DNA of 64,000 bases from Endomychus coccineus (lineage: Eukaryota > Arthropoda > Insecta > Coleoptera > Endomychidae): positions 233,769,771-233,833,770 of the forward strand of contig OY294067.1 of NCBI GenBank assembly GCA_958510875.1, written 5' to 3'. The position numbers and the translations under genes were made by a program. The notes under the pieces were generated by a model that did no database searches, was not told the origin of the DNA, and saw only the letters and a program-made list of their open reading frames with translations. This document shows positions 10,822 to 21,497 of the stretch, one piece after another. Numbering within the stretch: position 1 is the first letter of the stretch; each line of letters begins with the position of its first letter.

Positions 10822-10842
10822 ACTTACTTACTTACTTACTTA
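10822..10842 (+). repeat. (ACTT)n 3' tail
   Basis: Five copies of ACTT end the 3' UTR of the preceding non-LTR element. Simple-repeat tails of this kind are generated at the 3' end during target-primed reverse transcription in several non-LTR clades. Confidence 0.8.
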
Positions 10843-11424
10843 TGTCACTGAAAAGTTAAGATATATGTCACTCGAATAGAGTTTTGAGAAAAACAAAATT
10901 ATGTCTCACGGTAAAACTAAGAATTATGAACTTCAATTTGTTTGCAGTAAGGTAAATATATATAACATGTATTTTGTACCTGCAAAAAATTTGAAAGATA
11001 TCGATTTCATTGGTTTTACTTATACCCTCACAATTTAATAAGAAAAAGAAACATGGTTACCTTGCCATTATTTTATCTTAATTATACAGGACTAGTAATA
11101 CAAAACCAAAATTTATTTAGAAACTTCATTTTTGATGATATTCAAAAGAAAAACTCGAAATTGATTGATAAATTAACAGTTTTCACCCAATAAACAGTCC
11201 CGAGTTTCAGTCTCAATAATGGTGGTCAACCAATTTTTTTCCTAAATTGAATAGATTCAGCCATTATGTGATGAAAATTTAATATTAATCTAAAATAAAT
11301 ATTTATTAAAGTTTGATTTCACCTAATTTAATGCATCAAATTCGTCTAGTTCCACTTACACCTTAGCTTCTTCGAACATATATTATAAAATACTGTTGTA
11401 ATACTTGTAATATCTGTTTACACT
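10843..11424. other. unassigned sequence
   Basis: AT-rich, no open frame or motif I can assign. It lies between the (ACTT)n tail and the next non-LTR 3' end. Confidence 0.45.
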
Positions 11425-11589
11425 ATGGATTTGGTAGATCAGCCCACATGCAGGGGTTGCGGCGTGGAAGGAGAGACACCCATGCATGTGCTGTGTCAGT
11501 GCACGGCATACGCGGTTGGTCGTCAGGCATACCTTAGGGACGATAAAACTACACCTGAGGTATCCCCTACATCAGGCTACGAAATTTAA
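11425..11589 (+). pseudogene. cysteine-rich C-terminus of a non-LTR ORF2
   Basis: A 54-residue frame reads CRGCGVEGETPMHVLCQC, a CxxC...H...C arrangement that follows the RT or RNase H in I/R1/Jockey-type ORF2 proteins, ending at TAA 11587-11589. Upstream RT is absent. The likely 3' UTR continues to 11695 and resumes after the PLE insertion at about 12659-12800. The element therefore carries a later PLE insertion in its 3' UTR. Confidence 0.65.
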
Positions 11590-11680
11590 TAGAACATATC
11601 GGACTGATGAGAAGATAGGCCCCATAGGACACTAATGATAACAGTGTAGTGAGGCTCCCTCTGAAATAAGGAGAACCAAC

Positions 11681-11695
11681 CCTACTGGGAGGTTT
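11681..11695. repeat. 15-bp target-site duplication, left copy
   Basis: CCTACTGGGAGGTTT occurs here and again at 12644-12658, directly flanking PLE B. It is the duplicated target in the 3' UTR of the older non-LTR element. Confidence 0.85.
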
Positions 11696-11751
11696 TTATA
11701 TAAAAATTCTCGGGAAATAGGTCACATTAACACTCAGTTTTGAATTTTTTG

Positions 11752-11793
11752 GTCTTTACGTACGTTTCGGTCTCTCGACCTACTTCAGAAGAC
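11752..11793 (-). ncRNA. hammerhead-like motif, 3' pLTR of PLE B
   Basis: Minus strand: stem I strand GUCUU, core CUGAAGU, A, stem II GGUC/GACC with a GAGA loop, GAAAC, GUAC, GUA, then AAGAC pairing with GUCUU. The core differs from consensus at A9 (U here), which would be expected to impair cleavage. Position is sense relative to the PLE coding strand. Confidence 0.6.
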
Positions 11794-12173
11794 TTATTAT
11801 GTCTAAAACTTGATTACTCAAAACTAATTGTCTTACACAAAGTGTCCAAATCGCACCAATTTCAATTAAAATGTCCACGTCGCCGAAACGAACAGAAACA
11901 CGATTAAACGAAATTGTAAACCTTGATGCTATAGTAAAATTATCAAAAATCCACTGGAAAGAAGATTTCTTAATAAAAGCGTACTCATGTCAACACAGTA
12001 AGTGATCGACTAGAGACCAGACAAATTTAATTTTTAAGTATACAACTTTCGAACCAGATGTTAGATTTACGAGCTAATAGAAAAGGTTTTGTCGTGACAG
12101 GAAGTATACTTGACATTCTACCTAAATATATACTATTACATTATACGAGGCATGTAGGAATTTGCAAGCAATA

Positions 12174-12482
12174 TTATTTGATCAAATTTGTATAGATATG
12201 ACTCAGATTTTGCGTGTCTGTCCTATGATTTACAGAATTGGAGTCACGTTTTATGTGAATCATCTCCAAAATAGATCTTTTATAATAATTGGTTTCCTTA
12301 GTTAGAATATTAACGTTATTGTAATCGAACTGATGGTTATAATCAAAACAGTGTTTAGCAAGGGCGGTGGAATTTTCTAAATCTTTGTTTTTTGTGCTAT
12401 ACCTATGGCCGTACATTCTTTTTTGTAAATATTGTTTAGAGATTCCAGTATAAGTTCCATTTGGATGCTTTGTGTAATACAA
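12174..12482 (-). CDS. GIY-YIG endonuclease fragment of PLE B
   Basis: This 102-residue open frame is the C-terminal nuclease of a Penelope-like element. It begins just inside the domain at YYTKHPNGTYTGISKQYLQK, where TYTGIS corresponds to the YIG strand, then RMYGHRYS, the ALAKHCFDYNHQFDYNNVN block and YYKRSILEMIHI near its end. The ALAKH...NH...Y.KR...E series includes the usual catalytic Glu. The CxxC/GIY strand is lost at the inverted junction at 12483. Ends in a natural stop followed by the 3' region of the element. A partial, inactive copy. Confidence 0.85.
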   Translation of the reverse strand: MYYTKHPNGTYTGISKQYLQKRMYGHRYSTKNKDLENSTALAKHCFDYNHQFDYNNVNILTKETNYYKRSILEMIHIKRDSNSVNHRTDTQNLSHIYTNLIK

Positions 12483-12516
12483 TTAGTTTTAAGTAATCAA
12501 GTTTTAGACATAATAA

Positions 12517-12558
12517 GTCTTCTGATGATGGTCGTGAGACCGAAACGTACGTGAGGAC
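12517..12558 (+). ncRNA. hammerhead-like motif in the inverted pLTR of PLE B
   Basis: Plus strand: GUCUU, core CUGAUGA, U, stem II GGUC/GACC with GUGA loop, GAAAC, GUAC, GUG, then AGGAC. All core bases are consensus except the cleavage position, where the triplet is GUG instead of GUH, so self-cleavage is not expected. It is antisense to the GIY-YIG fragment beside it. Confidence 0.6.
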
Positions 12559-12643
12559 GAAAATTTTGAAACAGAGTGTTAATGTGACCTATTTCCCGAG
12601 AATTTCTATATAAATTTATACTGAGTCAAGAATCTTTATTATT

Positions 12644-12658
12644 CCTACTGGGAGGTTT
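12644..12658. repeat. 15-bp target-site duplication, right copy
   Basis: Identical to 11681-11695; closes the PLE B insertion. Confidence 0.85.
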
Positions 12659-12945
12659 AGTCGGTAAGAATCCCCGAGGCGTCTATGTTAGATTTCCCTT
12701 CCACTACCCTAAAAATCAGTTTGAAGAAGCTGTTCAATACAAATACAGAAAAAATACAGCAGAAGACCTGAGAAAAGCATGTTGCATGTCAAGTTAAAAT
12801 TATTATGAAAATTATAAATTACAATTCTTACACTTGGAATAACAAATATAACAATAGTTAAAATGTGTATTATAGGTCCAGTGTATTAAAATTGGAACAT
12901 CATATACAGAGGTAAACAAAGTAGCTTAGAATACTAATGAATAAA
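12659..12945 (+). other. remainder of the non-LTR 3' region split by PLE B, then unassigned
   Basis: The stretch to about 12800 continues the 3' region interrupted by PLE B, judged from the target duplication. The rest is AT-rich without features. Confidence 0.4.
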
Positions 12946-13494
12946 TTATATAATATATAATTTTAATTTTTGAGAAATATGATTATAATCTTTTATTATG
13001 CTATATTTCTGGAAATATGAATAATCAAGTTCATTACAAATGTAGTTATTTTTTGTTCTTGTATAATAAGCATGATTATTAGCTCGTTTCGAAAATAGAT
13101 GCTGCTTTGGATGAACAGAACTAATTGCTTCATGAATGTATTTACCCGTTACACAAAATACATTATTTCCTATACAGATTTCTTTGCAACTTTTTTCCAT
13201 GTTGAAAATGCTTGTAATACATCTTTTTTGGGTGCGGAACTCTCGTTCAACATGATCAGAATTTTCCGGAAAAATAATGCCATATCTTAATGTTGCTTGC
13301 ACAAACGCATAATGAGCAGTTAACGCTGCATCATTGTTCAATAAGGCGGTAATATCTGTGAAGGCAAAGAATACCTTGACAAGGTTTCCGCCACAAACTG
13401 CACCGATCGATATCTTAAGGTAGTTGTCGTGAAAAACGCGTACAGTCAGAAAATTCTGAATTTTTGTATATTTAATAAGGACATGATAATACAA
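12946..13494 (-). pseudogene. non-LTR RT C-terminal tail
   Basis: A 182-residue open frame. From about residue 50 it reads ALLNNDAALTAHYAFVQATL then RYGIIF, HVEREFRTQKRCITSIFNME, KYIHEAISSVHPKQHLF and a NNHAYYTRTKNNYICNE block. This is the thumb and C-terminal part of a non-LTR RT: the xLRYGIxFWG turn, R.QKR.IR.I block and the late Thr-Arg-Asn segment. The palm is absent. It belongs to a family different from the 9.17 kb RT. The first 45 residues are not obviously RT. Truncated and presumed dead. Confidence 0.75.
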
Positions 13495-15650
13495 TTACTA
13501 CTAAAATTTGAAGTCAATTGACCGTTTCTAACTCAAGATACACTTAATTAAAAATCGGTCCATTAACATGGAGAGTATAGGCACTACATAGAGTTTGTAC
13601 CAGTTTATCAGTTTTTATAAGAAACTAACTGTCAGAAATTTTTAAAAAACTAACAGTCACTTAATGTTTGTATTTTGAATTAAAAAAAAAAAAAAATAAA
13701 ATATTGACCGTCTCATTGTCAAGAAATATTAATTTCAAGTTCAACAATTTATGAGAAAGTATACGTACTAGCATATGAGTACTGTGCATATGAGTACTGT
13801 GTGGGTTACGTCTCCATGGGTACAGTCTTACACAAAAATTATAGCACATTCTGCTACAAGCTCGTGTGCTCTCTGACAGCGCGCATGATACAAGACTTTC
13901 TTACAATATTGTACCACGACAACTACCTTAAAAAGTAAAGATAATTTTTATTTTTGATTTGACAAACTGATTGAAGTCAATGAGTACTATTCACCCAAAA
14001 TATTTTCAAGACACGAGACTTCCGGTTATACCGGAAGTTGATGAAAACTTCATTATTTTAAATAGAACGTTCTATAATTTACTGCATTTTCGGATTCTAC
14101 GGAAGATTTTAGGTATACTCCGTCTATGTCTCATACCTAAATTGAACTGTTTTTGAGATATTTGCAATTTTAAAGAAAAAAATTACAAATGCAGACGTAC
14201 TCAATTGACGGTTACTTCATAACGGTTGCATATTTCTTAACGCGCTTTTGTTATTTATAGTCAAAGACTTAGCGCGGAGGAATACCATGAAGATAGTTTG
14301 TGATCTTGCACAGTGTGGTCACCAAAGATGATTTACTTATTAATTCAAAAAATGCCAAAAACTCTAAATTTTAAAACAGAAGCCCCCATTTGTTTTTTAG
14401 TAGCCATTTCAGCACAAAAATTAGGTCAACTCTATGTTTGGCTTCTTATACCTAAATATTATCGTTTTTGATTTATTTACAAAATACTGGTTTTCCACCT
14501 TTGTCGAGTGGGCGTTTTCAAGTTTGATAAATCTAGTTGGTAATGGCTGATTATAGGACTGTCAAAGAATGAAAAAATGTCATAATAATTTTGAACTAGA
14601 TGACATTTCTTTTAAGGTAAATGGCCATTGTATAGTAATTTTTTTAAGGAATAAAAATATGTGATTGCGAACAATTTGGTAATGTTAAGACAGGTCTTTC
14701 TATAATCTTGTAGATCTCTCAAACCTTCATGAAATTCACCAAAATTCAAGAACTTGCCGTCTTTGTACGTTTGAACTCATGCAATCTAAGGCAAAATGTC
14801 ACCTTTTATTACTATGTTTTTTGACACCATTAAGCATTGAAGATAAATATTCTTTGTTACGAAAGAGCGGAATATGTTCATGATGGCAACTTTGTCTGCT
14901 TCACCTTAATTCGATGCCCCTGAAAATATAAATATACATGCATATCTTCCTTATTCCCTTTCCTGAGATTGTACTTCTCCAAATTTCACAGTTTTATGTT
15001 CCTCCCCTTCCCTAACATACAAAATTACCGACCTATATTATCTCAAAACTAAACGTAATTTTCTGGTGGTTGGCTGCCCGCTAACCGTTGTAGTGACTTA
15101 TACCTCTTCATTACTAAACGATTCATAAACGTATCGGGAAGAAAGTTTCGCGATTATCTCATTTGACGTCATATGGTGACTTATACCCTTTAAAAAAAAA
15201 CTGTGATCAATAGATCATGTTACTCCCCTCACTCGTTATTGTTGGTTAAGTTGGATTTGGTTGAATACTTTTAATTACTCTACTAATTTAGTAACGAACT
15301 TAAAGTAGTTTTAGGTTTTCAATTGTTCTTAACTAATAATTGATGTCTAATTATCTGAGAATCTGTTATTTTATATGAATTCATCCTACTCTGAAGATCA
15401 TAATGATGCTTATGTTAAACTGACTAAAGCGTATACGAAAAGGAAGAATAAGAAAATGTATGTCGTTGAATTTTTAGGATATAGCTGACTATCAATTCTC
15501 AACAAACAGGTATAGTATGATCAGTGATCTGACTACATGAGATATATTAAATATCTGTTTGATTTCAGAGGAGGTTGCAAAGTAGGATCCCACCGTTACT
15601 TCAAATGATTTTATCTCTCAGATATCATGTTAGATAGTGGAAACATGCTG
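13495..15650. other. unassigned sequence with minor hairpin and short tandem repeat
   Basis: No coding motif. A perfect hairpin (ACTTCCGGT, TAT, ACCGGAAGT) lies at 14018-14038, and a 15-base unit containing CATATGAGTACTGT is repeated twice near 13770-13800. The hairpin may belong to an unidentified MITE. Confidence 0.45.
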
Positions 15651-17020
15651 ATAGTCGAGGAAATAAAGCACTAAAATAGGCCAAATCTGGGAAAGTTGGC
15701 GCAGTTGAATGGTTTGAGATGCGGTTTTCTGCATTCGATTCAGAAAGTGATTTAGAAACTTTGTCCGGTATTTTTGTTTTGCGCAAAAAATTTGTTGCGT
15801 TTCTACAGCAAAAATGCATTTTTCTAAGTGCACTTCTTGAGGTGAATAAAAAAACGGACTCGAATTGGTTTCTCGGGAGTTTTTGGGGTCGCTGAACACG
15901 AATATGATATTTAAAAAATTCCCTGAGGTCCCCTTAGACCTCCCCGGGGGTATACTAGCGTCCTGACGTCCTGAATATCCATGAAATTAATGAAAAAATT
16001 ATTTTTAATGTTTATCAACTGTTCGAAAGGTGATATGAAGGTTGCTAGTGATGATAACGACATGAAAAAACTCTTCTGCAATACCTGGTGTACCCTGCGT
16101 CCGGGTAACGACGTAATCTTCTAGGAATTTGCTAATTTTTCTTCATAAAAGGTAACAAATTGTAGCTCTCGGGGGTTTTTTAAGTTACCTGGGGGTATTT
16201 TCGAGACACTCGAGCCCTGTGTATCCACGTCATCTTCTAGGAATTTCATGTTTTTTTTTAATCAAATGTAATAAATTCTAGCTCTCGGGGGTTTTCAAAT
16301 TCGCTGATCACGAGTGTGACACTCACAATGTTCTGCAAATTATCTGGAGGTATTTCCGGGACACTCGAGCCCTGTGTATCCACGTCATCTTCTAGGAATT
16401 TCTTGTTTTTTTTAAATTAAATGTAATAAATTCTAGCTCTCGGGGGTTTTCAAAGTTGCCGATCACGACTATGCATGAAAACTGTGAGGGTCATAGTCAT
16501 GTTCGGCGACTTTAAAAACCCCCGAGAGCTAGAATTTGTTACCTTTTATGAAGAAAAATTAGCAAATTCCTAGAAGATGACGTCGTTACCCGGACGCAGG
16601 GTACACCAGGTATTACAGAAGAGTTTTTTCATGTCGTTATCATCACTAGCAACCTTCATTTCACCTTTCGAACAGTTGACAAACATTAAAAATAATTTTT
16701 TCATTAATTTTGTCGATATCCAGGACGTCAGGACGCTAGTATACCCCCGGGGAGGTCCAAGGGGACCTCAGGGAATTTTTTAAATATCATATTCGTGTTC
16801 AGCGACCCCAAGAACCCCCGAGGAACCAATTCGAGTCCGTTTCTTATTCACCTCAAAAAGTGCATTTTTTGGCTGTAGAAATGCAACAATTTTTTTCCGC
16901 AAAGCAAAAATACCGGACAAAGTTTCTTAATCACTTTTTGAATCGAATGCAGAAAACCGCATCTCAATCCATCCAACTGCGCCAACTTTCCCAGGTTCAA
17001 TGCTTTATTTCCTCGACTAT
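15651..17020. repeat. large palindrome 1 (arms over 500 bp)
   Basis: The left arm 15651-about 16185 is the near-perfect inverse of about 16507-17020, around a 321-base centre. Matching pairs include ATAGTCGAGGAAATAAAGCA on the left and its complement at the right end. The centre holds direct repeats of period 155 bases (from 16196 and 16351) with motifs CTCTCGGGGGTTTTC and TCTTCTAGGAATTT; a partial unit lies in the left arm. No transposase is visible; small open frames such as 16860-17195 (+) and 15630-15899 (-) are the two arms read in mirror image. Interpreted as a foldback-type non-autonomous element. Confidence 0.8.
16196..16480 (+). repeat. 155-base direct repeat pair in the centre of palindrome 1
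   Basis: Both units share the series GACACTCGAGCCCTGTGTAT, TCTTCTAGGAATTTC and CTAGCTCTCGGGGGTTTTC in the same order. The second begins exactly 155 bases after the first. A degenerate third unit precedes them at about 16100-16195. Confidence 0.8.
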
Positions 17021-17651
17021 GATTGTCGTTCCTGATTTCATTGGAGTTTCACGTTTCTCTACTTCCAAAAAATCAACGAGCTATCATAATTTTATTGCAG
17101 CTTTGAGACATTGTTATATAATAAACTGTCAGAAACAAAATTGGGTTCTTTATTTATTGTGTCAACTAATACAAATTATTTGTAATCTTGAATGAAATCT
17201 ACAATTGTAGTGTTTGCCAACTGTTCGGTGAGAAAAAGTTACTGTTTGTTATTATACGAAACAAGAAAAGAGAACATTAGATATCCCAAGTTCTTCGAGG
17301 AAAACTCTCGAAAGCTGGTAGGTGAAGTCATCCACATTGTAAAATGTAGAAGACTATTAAGTTCATACCTCTGATTTGATGCAACAAGTAACTCCTGATT
17401 TTCATTGTCATTTTGAGTGAAATTATTGTTTGAAAACAAAATTTTGAAACACGTTTCGGTTTTTCACATATCTTTTAAAGGATTCAAATGATCATTACTT
17501 GAAACTGAAATATAATCATAAGATGAATGTGAAGTTCATGATACAGGAACTTGCTTCGAAGAATTGTGGTTTTCGATTACGACGTGGAAGCACATAATCC
17601 GGTTTGAAATATTTGCGATATGTTTCTATAGTCGAGTCAATTTAGCAAAAA

Positions 17652-18433
17652 AACTCGGAATTTTTCCCAAACAGAGCAATCAACTTGATTTTTTTTGCAA
17701 ATCGTTCCTGGACGGAGTCTGAACGATATTGAACTTTAAGATCTAGTCGCTCGACCATTTTTCACCTGTTAAACCAGAAATTCGCCAATTTTCATGGGAA
17801 AATTCATTGTAAAATTTGTAAAATTGGTAACTATTGCCAAAATTGGCTGGAAAACTCCACTCGGGGGTTTTCGGGGTCGCTGATCACGATTCCGAAGTTA
17901 GATTTACCATTTTCCACCCCGGTAGCTAGAAATTGGCCAATATTATGTCAGAAAAATGGATAAATTAGATAATTTCGTAATTTTTGTTGAAAATGGCTAG
18001 AAAATTCCACTCGGAAATCATTTGATATTGGATATGAAACAAATGATTCACAGTCTCGGATAAATTCCCTGACTTTTGATAGCAGTGCCAATTTCAACAA
18101 AAATTACGAAATTATCTAATTTATCCATTTTTCTGACATGAAATTGGCCAATTTCTAGCTACCGCGGTCGAAAATGGTAAATCTAACTTCGGAATCGTGA
18201 TCAGCGACCCCGGAAAACCCCCGAGTGGAGTTTTTCAGCCAATTTTGGCAATACTTACCAATTTTACAAATTTTACAATTAATTTTCCCATGAAAATTGG
18301 CCAATTTTCGGTTTAACAGGTGAAAAATGGTCGAGCGACTAGATCCTAAAGTTCAATATCGTTCAGTATCCATCCAGGAACGATTTGCATAAAAAATTAA
18401 GTTGATTGGTCTGTTTGGAAAAAATTCCGAACT
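17652..18433. repeat. palindrome 2 (arms about 340 bp)
   Basis: The left arm 17652-17992 is inverted at about 18091-18433 around a roughly 98-base spacer. Inside each arm lies the module CGGGGGTTTTCGGGGTCGCT followed by GATCACGAT, the same module seen in palindrome 1. The repeated phrase AATTGGCCAATTT and its variants dominate the arms. No coding capacity. Probably the same class of foldback element as its neighbour, 630 bases away. Confidence 0.8.
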
Positions 18434-19901
18434 TTCACATTTTTAACGTCTAATTTGACACGACCACTAGCCAATGTCATGAGTAGTCATTATTTGTAAG
18501 GCTTTAGCGTCGCAATATCCACATCTATTTTTCCGTTCATGCAGCATTTCATAAGGAAATGCTAAAGAATAAAGTTTATTAATCTTATTGTATTGACACA
18601 ATTATAACCTTCGTTTATTCTGACAAATCTATTATTTACAACATTACACCTGAGAGTGAACAGAAAATATAGTCTGAATCTTAACTTGAATCTTGGATGA
18701 AAATTTCATCAGGTTGAATAGTTGCGTGTTACATATAATTATAACATTGTTGACCACATGGTTCAATAACTGAACATGAGCATCAAAAATACCAATCGAA
18801 CCGGGACTACGAGGCCCGTCCTAATTTCATCATTCGACCAACAGGAATAGAAAACACGCGCGAAAATTAAAAAAAAAATGTCTTGTTACATTTACAATAC
18901 TTCTCTCACACTCTTCACTACGTATATTGAGGGAAATAATAAGCTATTCGATTATTATTGTTGTCACGAGAACCAAAGGAGTAGAAATGAGCAAATACAT
19001 CTCTCCAACATCATGTAGCAATATGTAAACCAACTCAAGAGCGTTTCCTCATAATAATTCATCCTTTATATTAGGTTAGAATCGTTTCTTTAATCAATTC
19101 AAGAATTAATTGAAAACCTGAGACAGTTATTCGAGCAAAATTAGAAAACAAATTAATATTTAGTTTGATGAATGTAATAGACGGAAGAAGTAGGTGCTAC
19201 TGGTTTCAGAATTAGCTGATTAAAGTAGAGTTATTGATTGACAGTAATTGATAATGCTAATGGATACAGCGATGTTACAAAATATTTCGCATAACCGCAA
19301 CCGTTATAAACACTAAAAAATCTGTTTTATTGCTTCACATTCGATAGCTGTAATTAGGTACTTGGCTATCCCTATTAGGAAATAGTTAAGTTAAAAGTAA
19401 AATCATGTAAACTAGTAGAAATGAATAAATTAATATAAATGTTGACCGAGTGAGAACAAACATTGATTTAAATTATCTTTTTCATTCGATATCATCGAAT
19501 ACGATCAGGTTTCTTACTATTACCATTTTTGCTGGAACTCCTTGGAAATTCTGAGTGATTTGGATAGAACTTTACACTATCTAGGATATTGAAATTGTTG
19601 TTTGTATCAACATAGTTTTGTACCTGGAATGATACCTTCACATTTTAATCCTAAAGTATGCAACGAATGTACCATTCTAAGTGAAGATTCCAATACTAAC
19701 ATTAGTATTTGCTAGACTATTTTGATATTATTCTCTGCAATATAAATATCAGTTTGAGAGTGGCGTGCATTAGTTTTTTGACGTTAGTCATTTTGATAAG
19801 AAACTCAAGATGTTCTACTGTGCAAGAGAATTAGACACAAATTGATAAATGGAAACACTCATTATACTCATGTTGGCTTTTGCCAGATAAGAATCATAGG
19901 C
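18434..19901. other. unassigned sequence including a dispersed repeat
   Basis: AT-rich. The stretch 18528-18640 resembles 59178-59290 in the same orientation (shared CAGCATTT, AAGGAAAT, TTATTGTATTGA and CTTCxTTTATTCTGACA), so it is a dispersed repeat of unknown class. Nothing else is recognised. Confidence 0.5.
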
Positions 19902-20060
19902 CTTTCTATTCCAGATCGAACAGTAACGCCACAAACTAATAGTTCCAGACAGCTGTTTCGCTCTTCTCATAGAGTTCATAGAGGAACGAGCAAGTTTTTC
20001 GTTAGTGAAGGATCTCCGCTAAAGTTAGTGATAACCAGCCTAACACGTGGTGAAAAGACC
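19902..20060 (+). repeat. left inverted repeat of the hAT-like element
   Basis: Nearly identical, inverted, to 23333-23494. Shares the series CCAGATCGAACAGTAACG, AGACAGCTGTTTCGCTCTTC and CCTAACACGTGG. Confidence 0.75.
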
Positions 20061-21332
20061 AAAATATCTTGTAACGTGTAAATTCCACTTAACAGCTTAG
20101 AAATGGCCGCTGTAGTACAATAGGTTAGCTCCTGTGACGTCAGCTATGCTGGACCGTATATTCTAAGAGAAATGGACAGTATATTCTAAGGGTCGTGGTT
20201 TTTCGGTGTCAGATCAGTTTCTATTTCGATGGTGTTCTGTGAGACAACGAAAAAGCCGGAAAGGAGAGAAAAATGGCGACACTTCTGGTCAATCGTTCAA
20301 GTGAGAAGTGCGTCGTTCTGCGTGCGTTCTGGAAATATTCTTCCGTTGAAAAGAAGACATCAATTACCGATTTGGATTGGAATATTTGGAATCAATCAGG
20401 TAATTAATGTTATTGTACCTTAGGAAATCTAAACCTAGTTTCGACGTGACTGGTTGTGAACGGAAATGAAGTTGTCTTATTTGAAGGAAAACCCTATCGT
20501 GATAGAGTAACTATCTTGTAATTCCATTTGATTTATTCACTAACTTCAGGAATTAATTTGCCTTCATATGTGGTATCTGAAAGGACTTAGGCTAACCCTA
20601 ATTTGTTCAACAATTGTTATGTATTTTGTTCATGTCTGTCTTCTGACGACAGTAGAACAATAGAGGTTTGAACATATAGTGATTTCAGAGTTCTTCTTCT
20701 TCCTCTTTTTTATCTACGTTGTGAAAAATTCAACAAGAAGTGTGTTGAGGATTGCTTGAATCTGCTGTGGAAAGATTACCTAGGGGTCGCTGATTTATTT
20801 GTGCTGTACAATCGTGGAAACGGTATTACAATTGTGGCAGGGACCCCTACATGAAGTAGAAGTAATTAATCATCACCAAGCAAATACAACATCCAGCTCT
20901 CATCAGGTCAGGATATCGATTTTGGTTTATGTAACAATTTTAATAATCATTGAGTATTGTATATTATGTAAGTTCAACTATTCACTGTTTTAATGATTTA
21001 AGTAATTAACTTCATTCATATTTTCTAATCATTCGCTTCATATCTCATTAATATAAGTCCTGTCATAAATTATATCAATATTAGTATTTCAAAGTAAATT
21101 TCAATCATTCAGGGTACATGTCTTTTATTTTCTTTTCTTTCAGGGTAATTTAATCTGGGGACTTGAGTATTTGCATCCCCTAGTTATATACATAATTCAT
21201 TGGTTGGTTGAAATACTCTGGCGCATCTAAAATATAACCTACAACCATCTTCACTGTAGCTGTCGGCAACCAAGTGATAAAATAGAGCTTTTAGTGTATC
21301 CTTCAGCAAGAGTAAATTGTAACCCTTACAAT
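20061..21332. other. non-coding interior of the hAT-like region
   Basis: No protein recognised. A small direct repeat (ATATTCTAAG with GACCG/GACAG before it) sits near 20155-20195. The open frame at 20229-20423 (+) is not recognisable; its end is followed by GTAATT, which could mimic a splice donor, but nothing supports an exon. Confidence 0.4.
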
Positions 21333-21497
21333 CTCACGTCATCTATGAATAGATATCCCACTAAGAAATCAACCAATGTACCACATGACAGAATTCTCGA
21401 ACTTTACATTCCGCGTAACTTTTGTGAAGTTCTAGAAATCTGTCGATGTGGTACATCGCTTGATTTCTTATTGGAATCTATTCATAGATGTCGTGAG
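21333..21497. repeat. 165-base foldback repeat within the hAT-like region
   Basis: The sequence folds on itself around about 21415. The left arm has CTCACGTCATCTATGAATAG, ACTAAGAAATCAA and ATGTACCACAT; the right arm has their complements, ending in ATAGATGTCGTGAG. A MITE or a local inverted duplication; it lies downstream of the transposase. Confidence 0.75.

Larger units (their letters stand above)
9140..10842 (+). mobile_element. 5'-truncated non-LTR retrotransposon with (ACTT)n tail
   Basis: The copy begins inside RT block A, carries a long open RT (9166-10089), continues in a second frame to a TAA at about 10266, then has a roughly 550-base AT-rich 3' UTR and ends in an (ACTT) tail at 10822-10842. 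The tetranucleotide tail marks the 3' end of the insertion. It is the best-preserved RT in the window, but the missing endonuclease and the late frameshift make it immobile by itself. Confidence 0.8.
11696..12643 (-). mobile_element. Penelope-like element PLE B, with inverted terminal repeats
   Basis: The insertion is bounded by a 15-bp target duplication. On the minus strand it holds an antisense partial pLTR (12643-12483), a GIY-YIG fragment (12482-12174), a 3' region and a sense pLTR (about 11850-11696). The two terminal segments are inverted copies of each other: the right-hand segment carrying GACCTATTTCCCGAGAAT reappears as its complement on the left. Each has a hammerhead-like motif. 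Short PLE insertions with an inverted 5' piece are known. The RT is wholly missing. Confidence 0.85.

Noticed and set aside
15630..17195. Mirror-image frames in palindrome 1
   Set aside because: The minus-strand frame at 15630-15899 and the plus-strand frame at 16860-17195 share sequence because of the inverted arms, not because of coding constraint.
20229..20423. Possible exon ending in a GT splice donor
   Set aside because: The translated peptide is not recognised, and GTAATT is common in AT-rich DNA; no partner exon was found.
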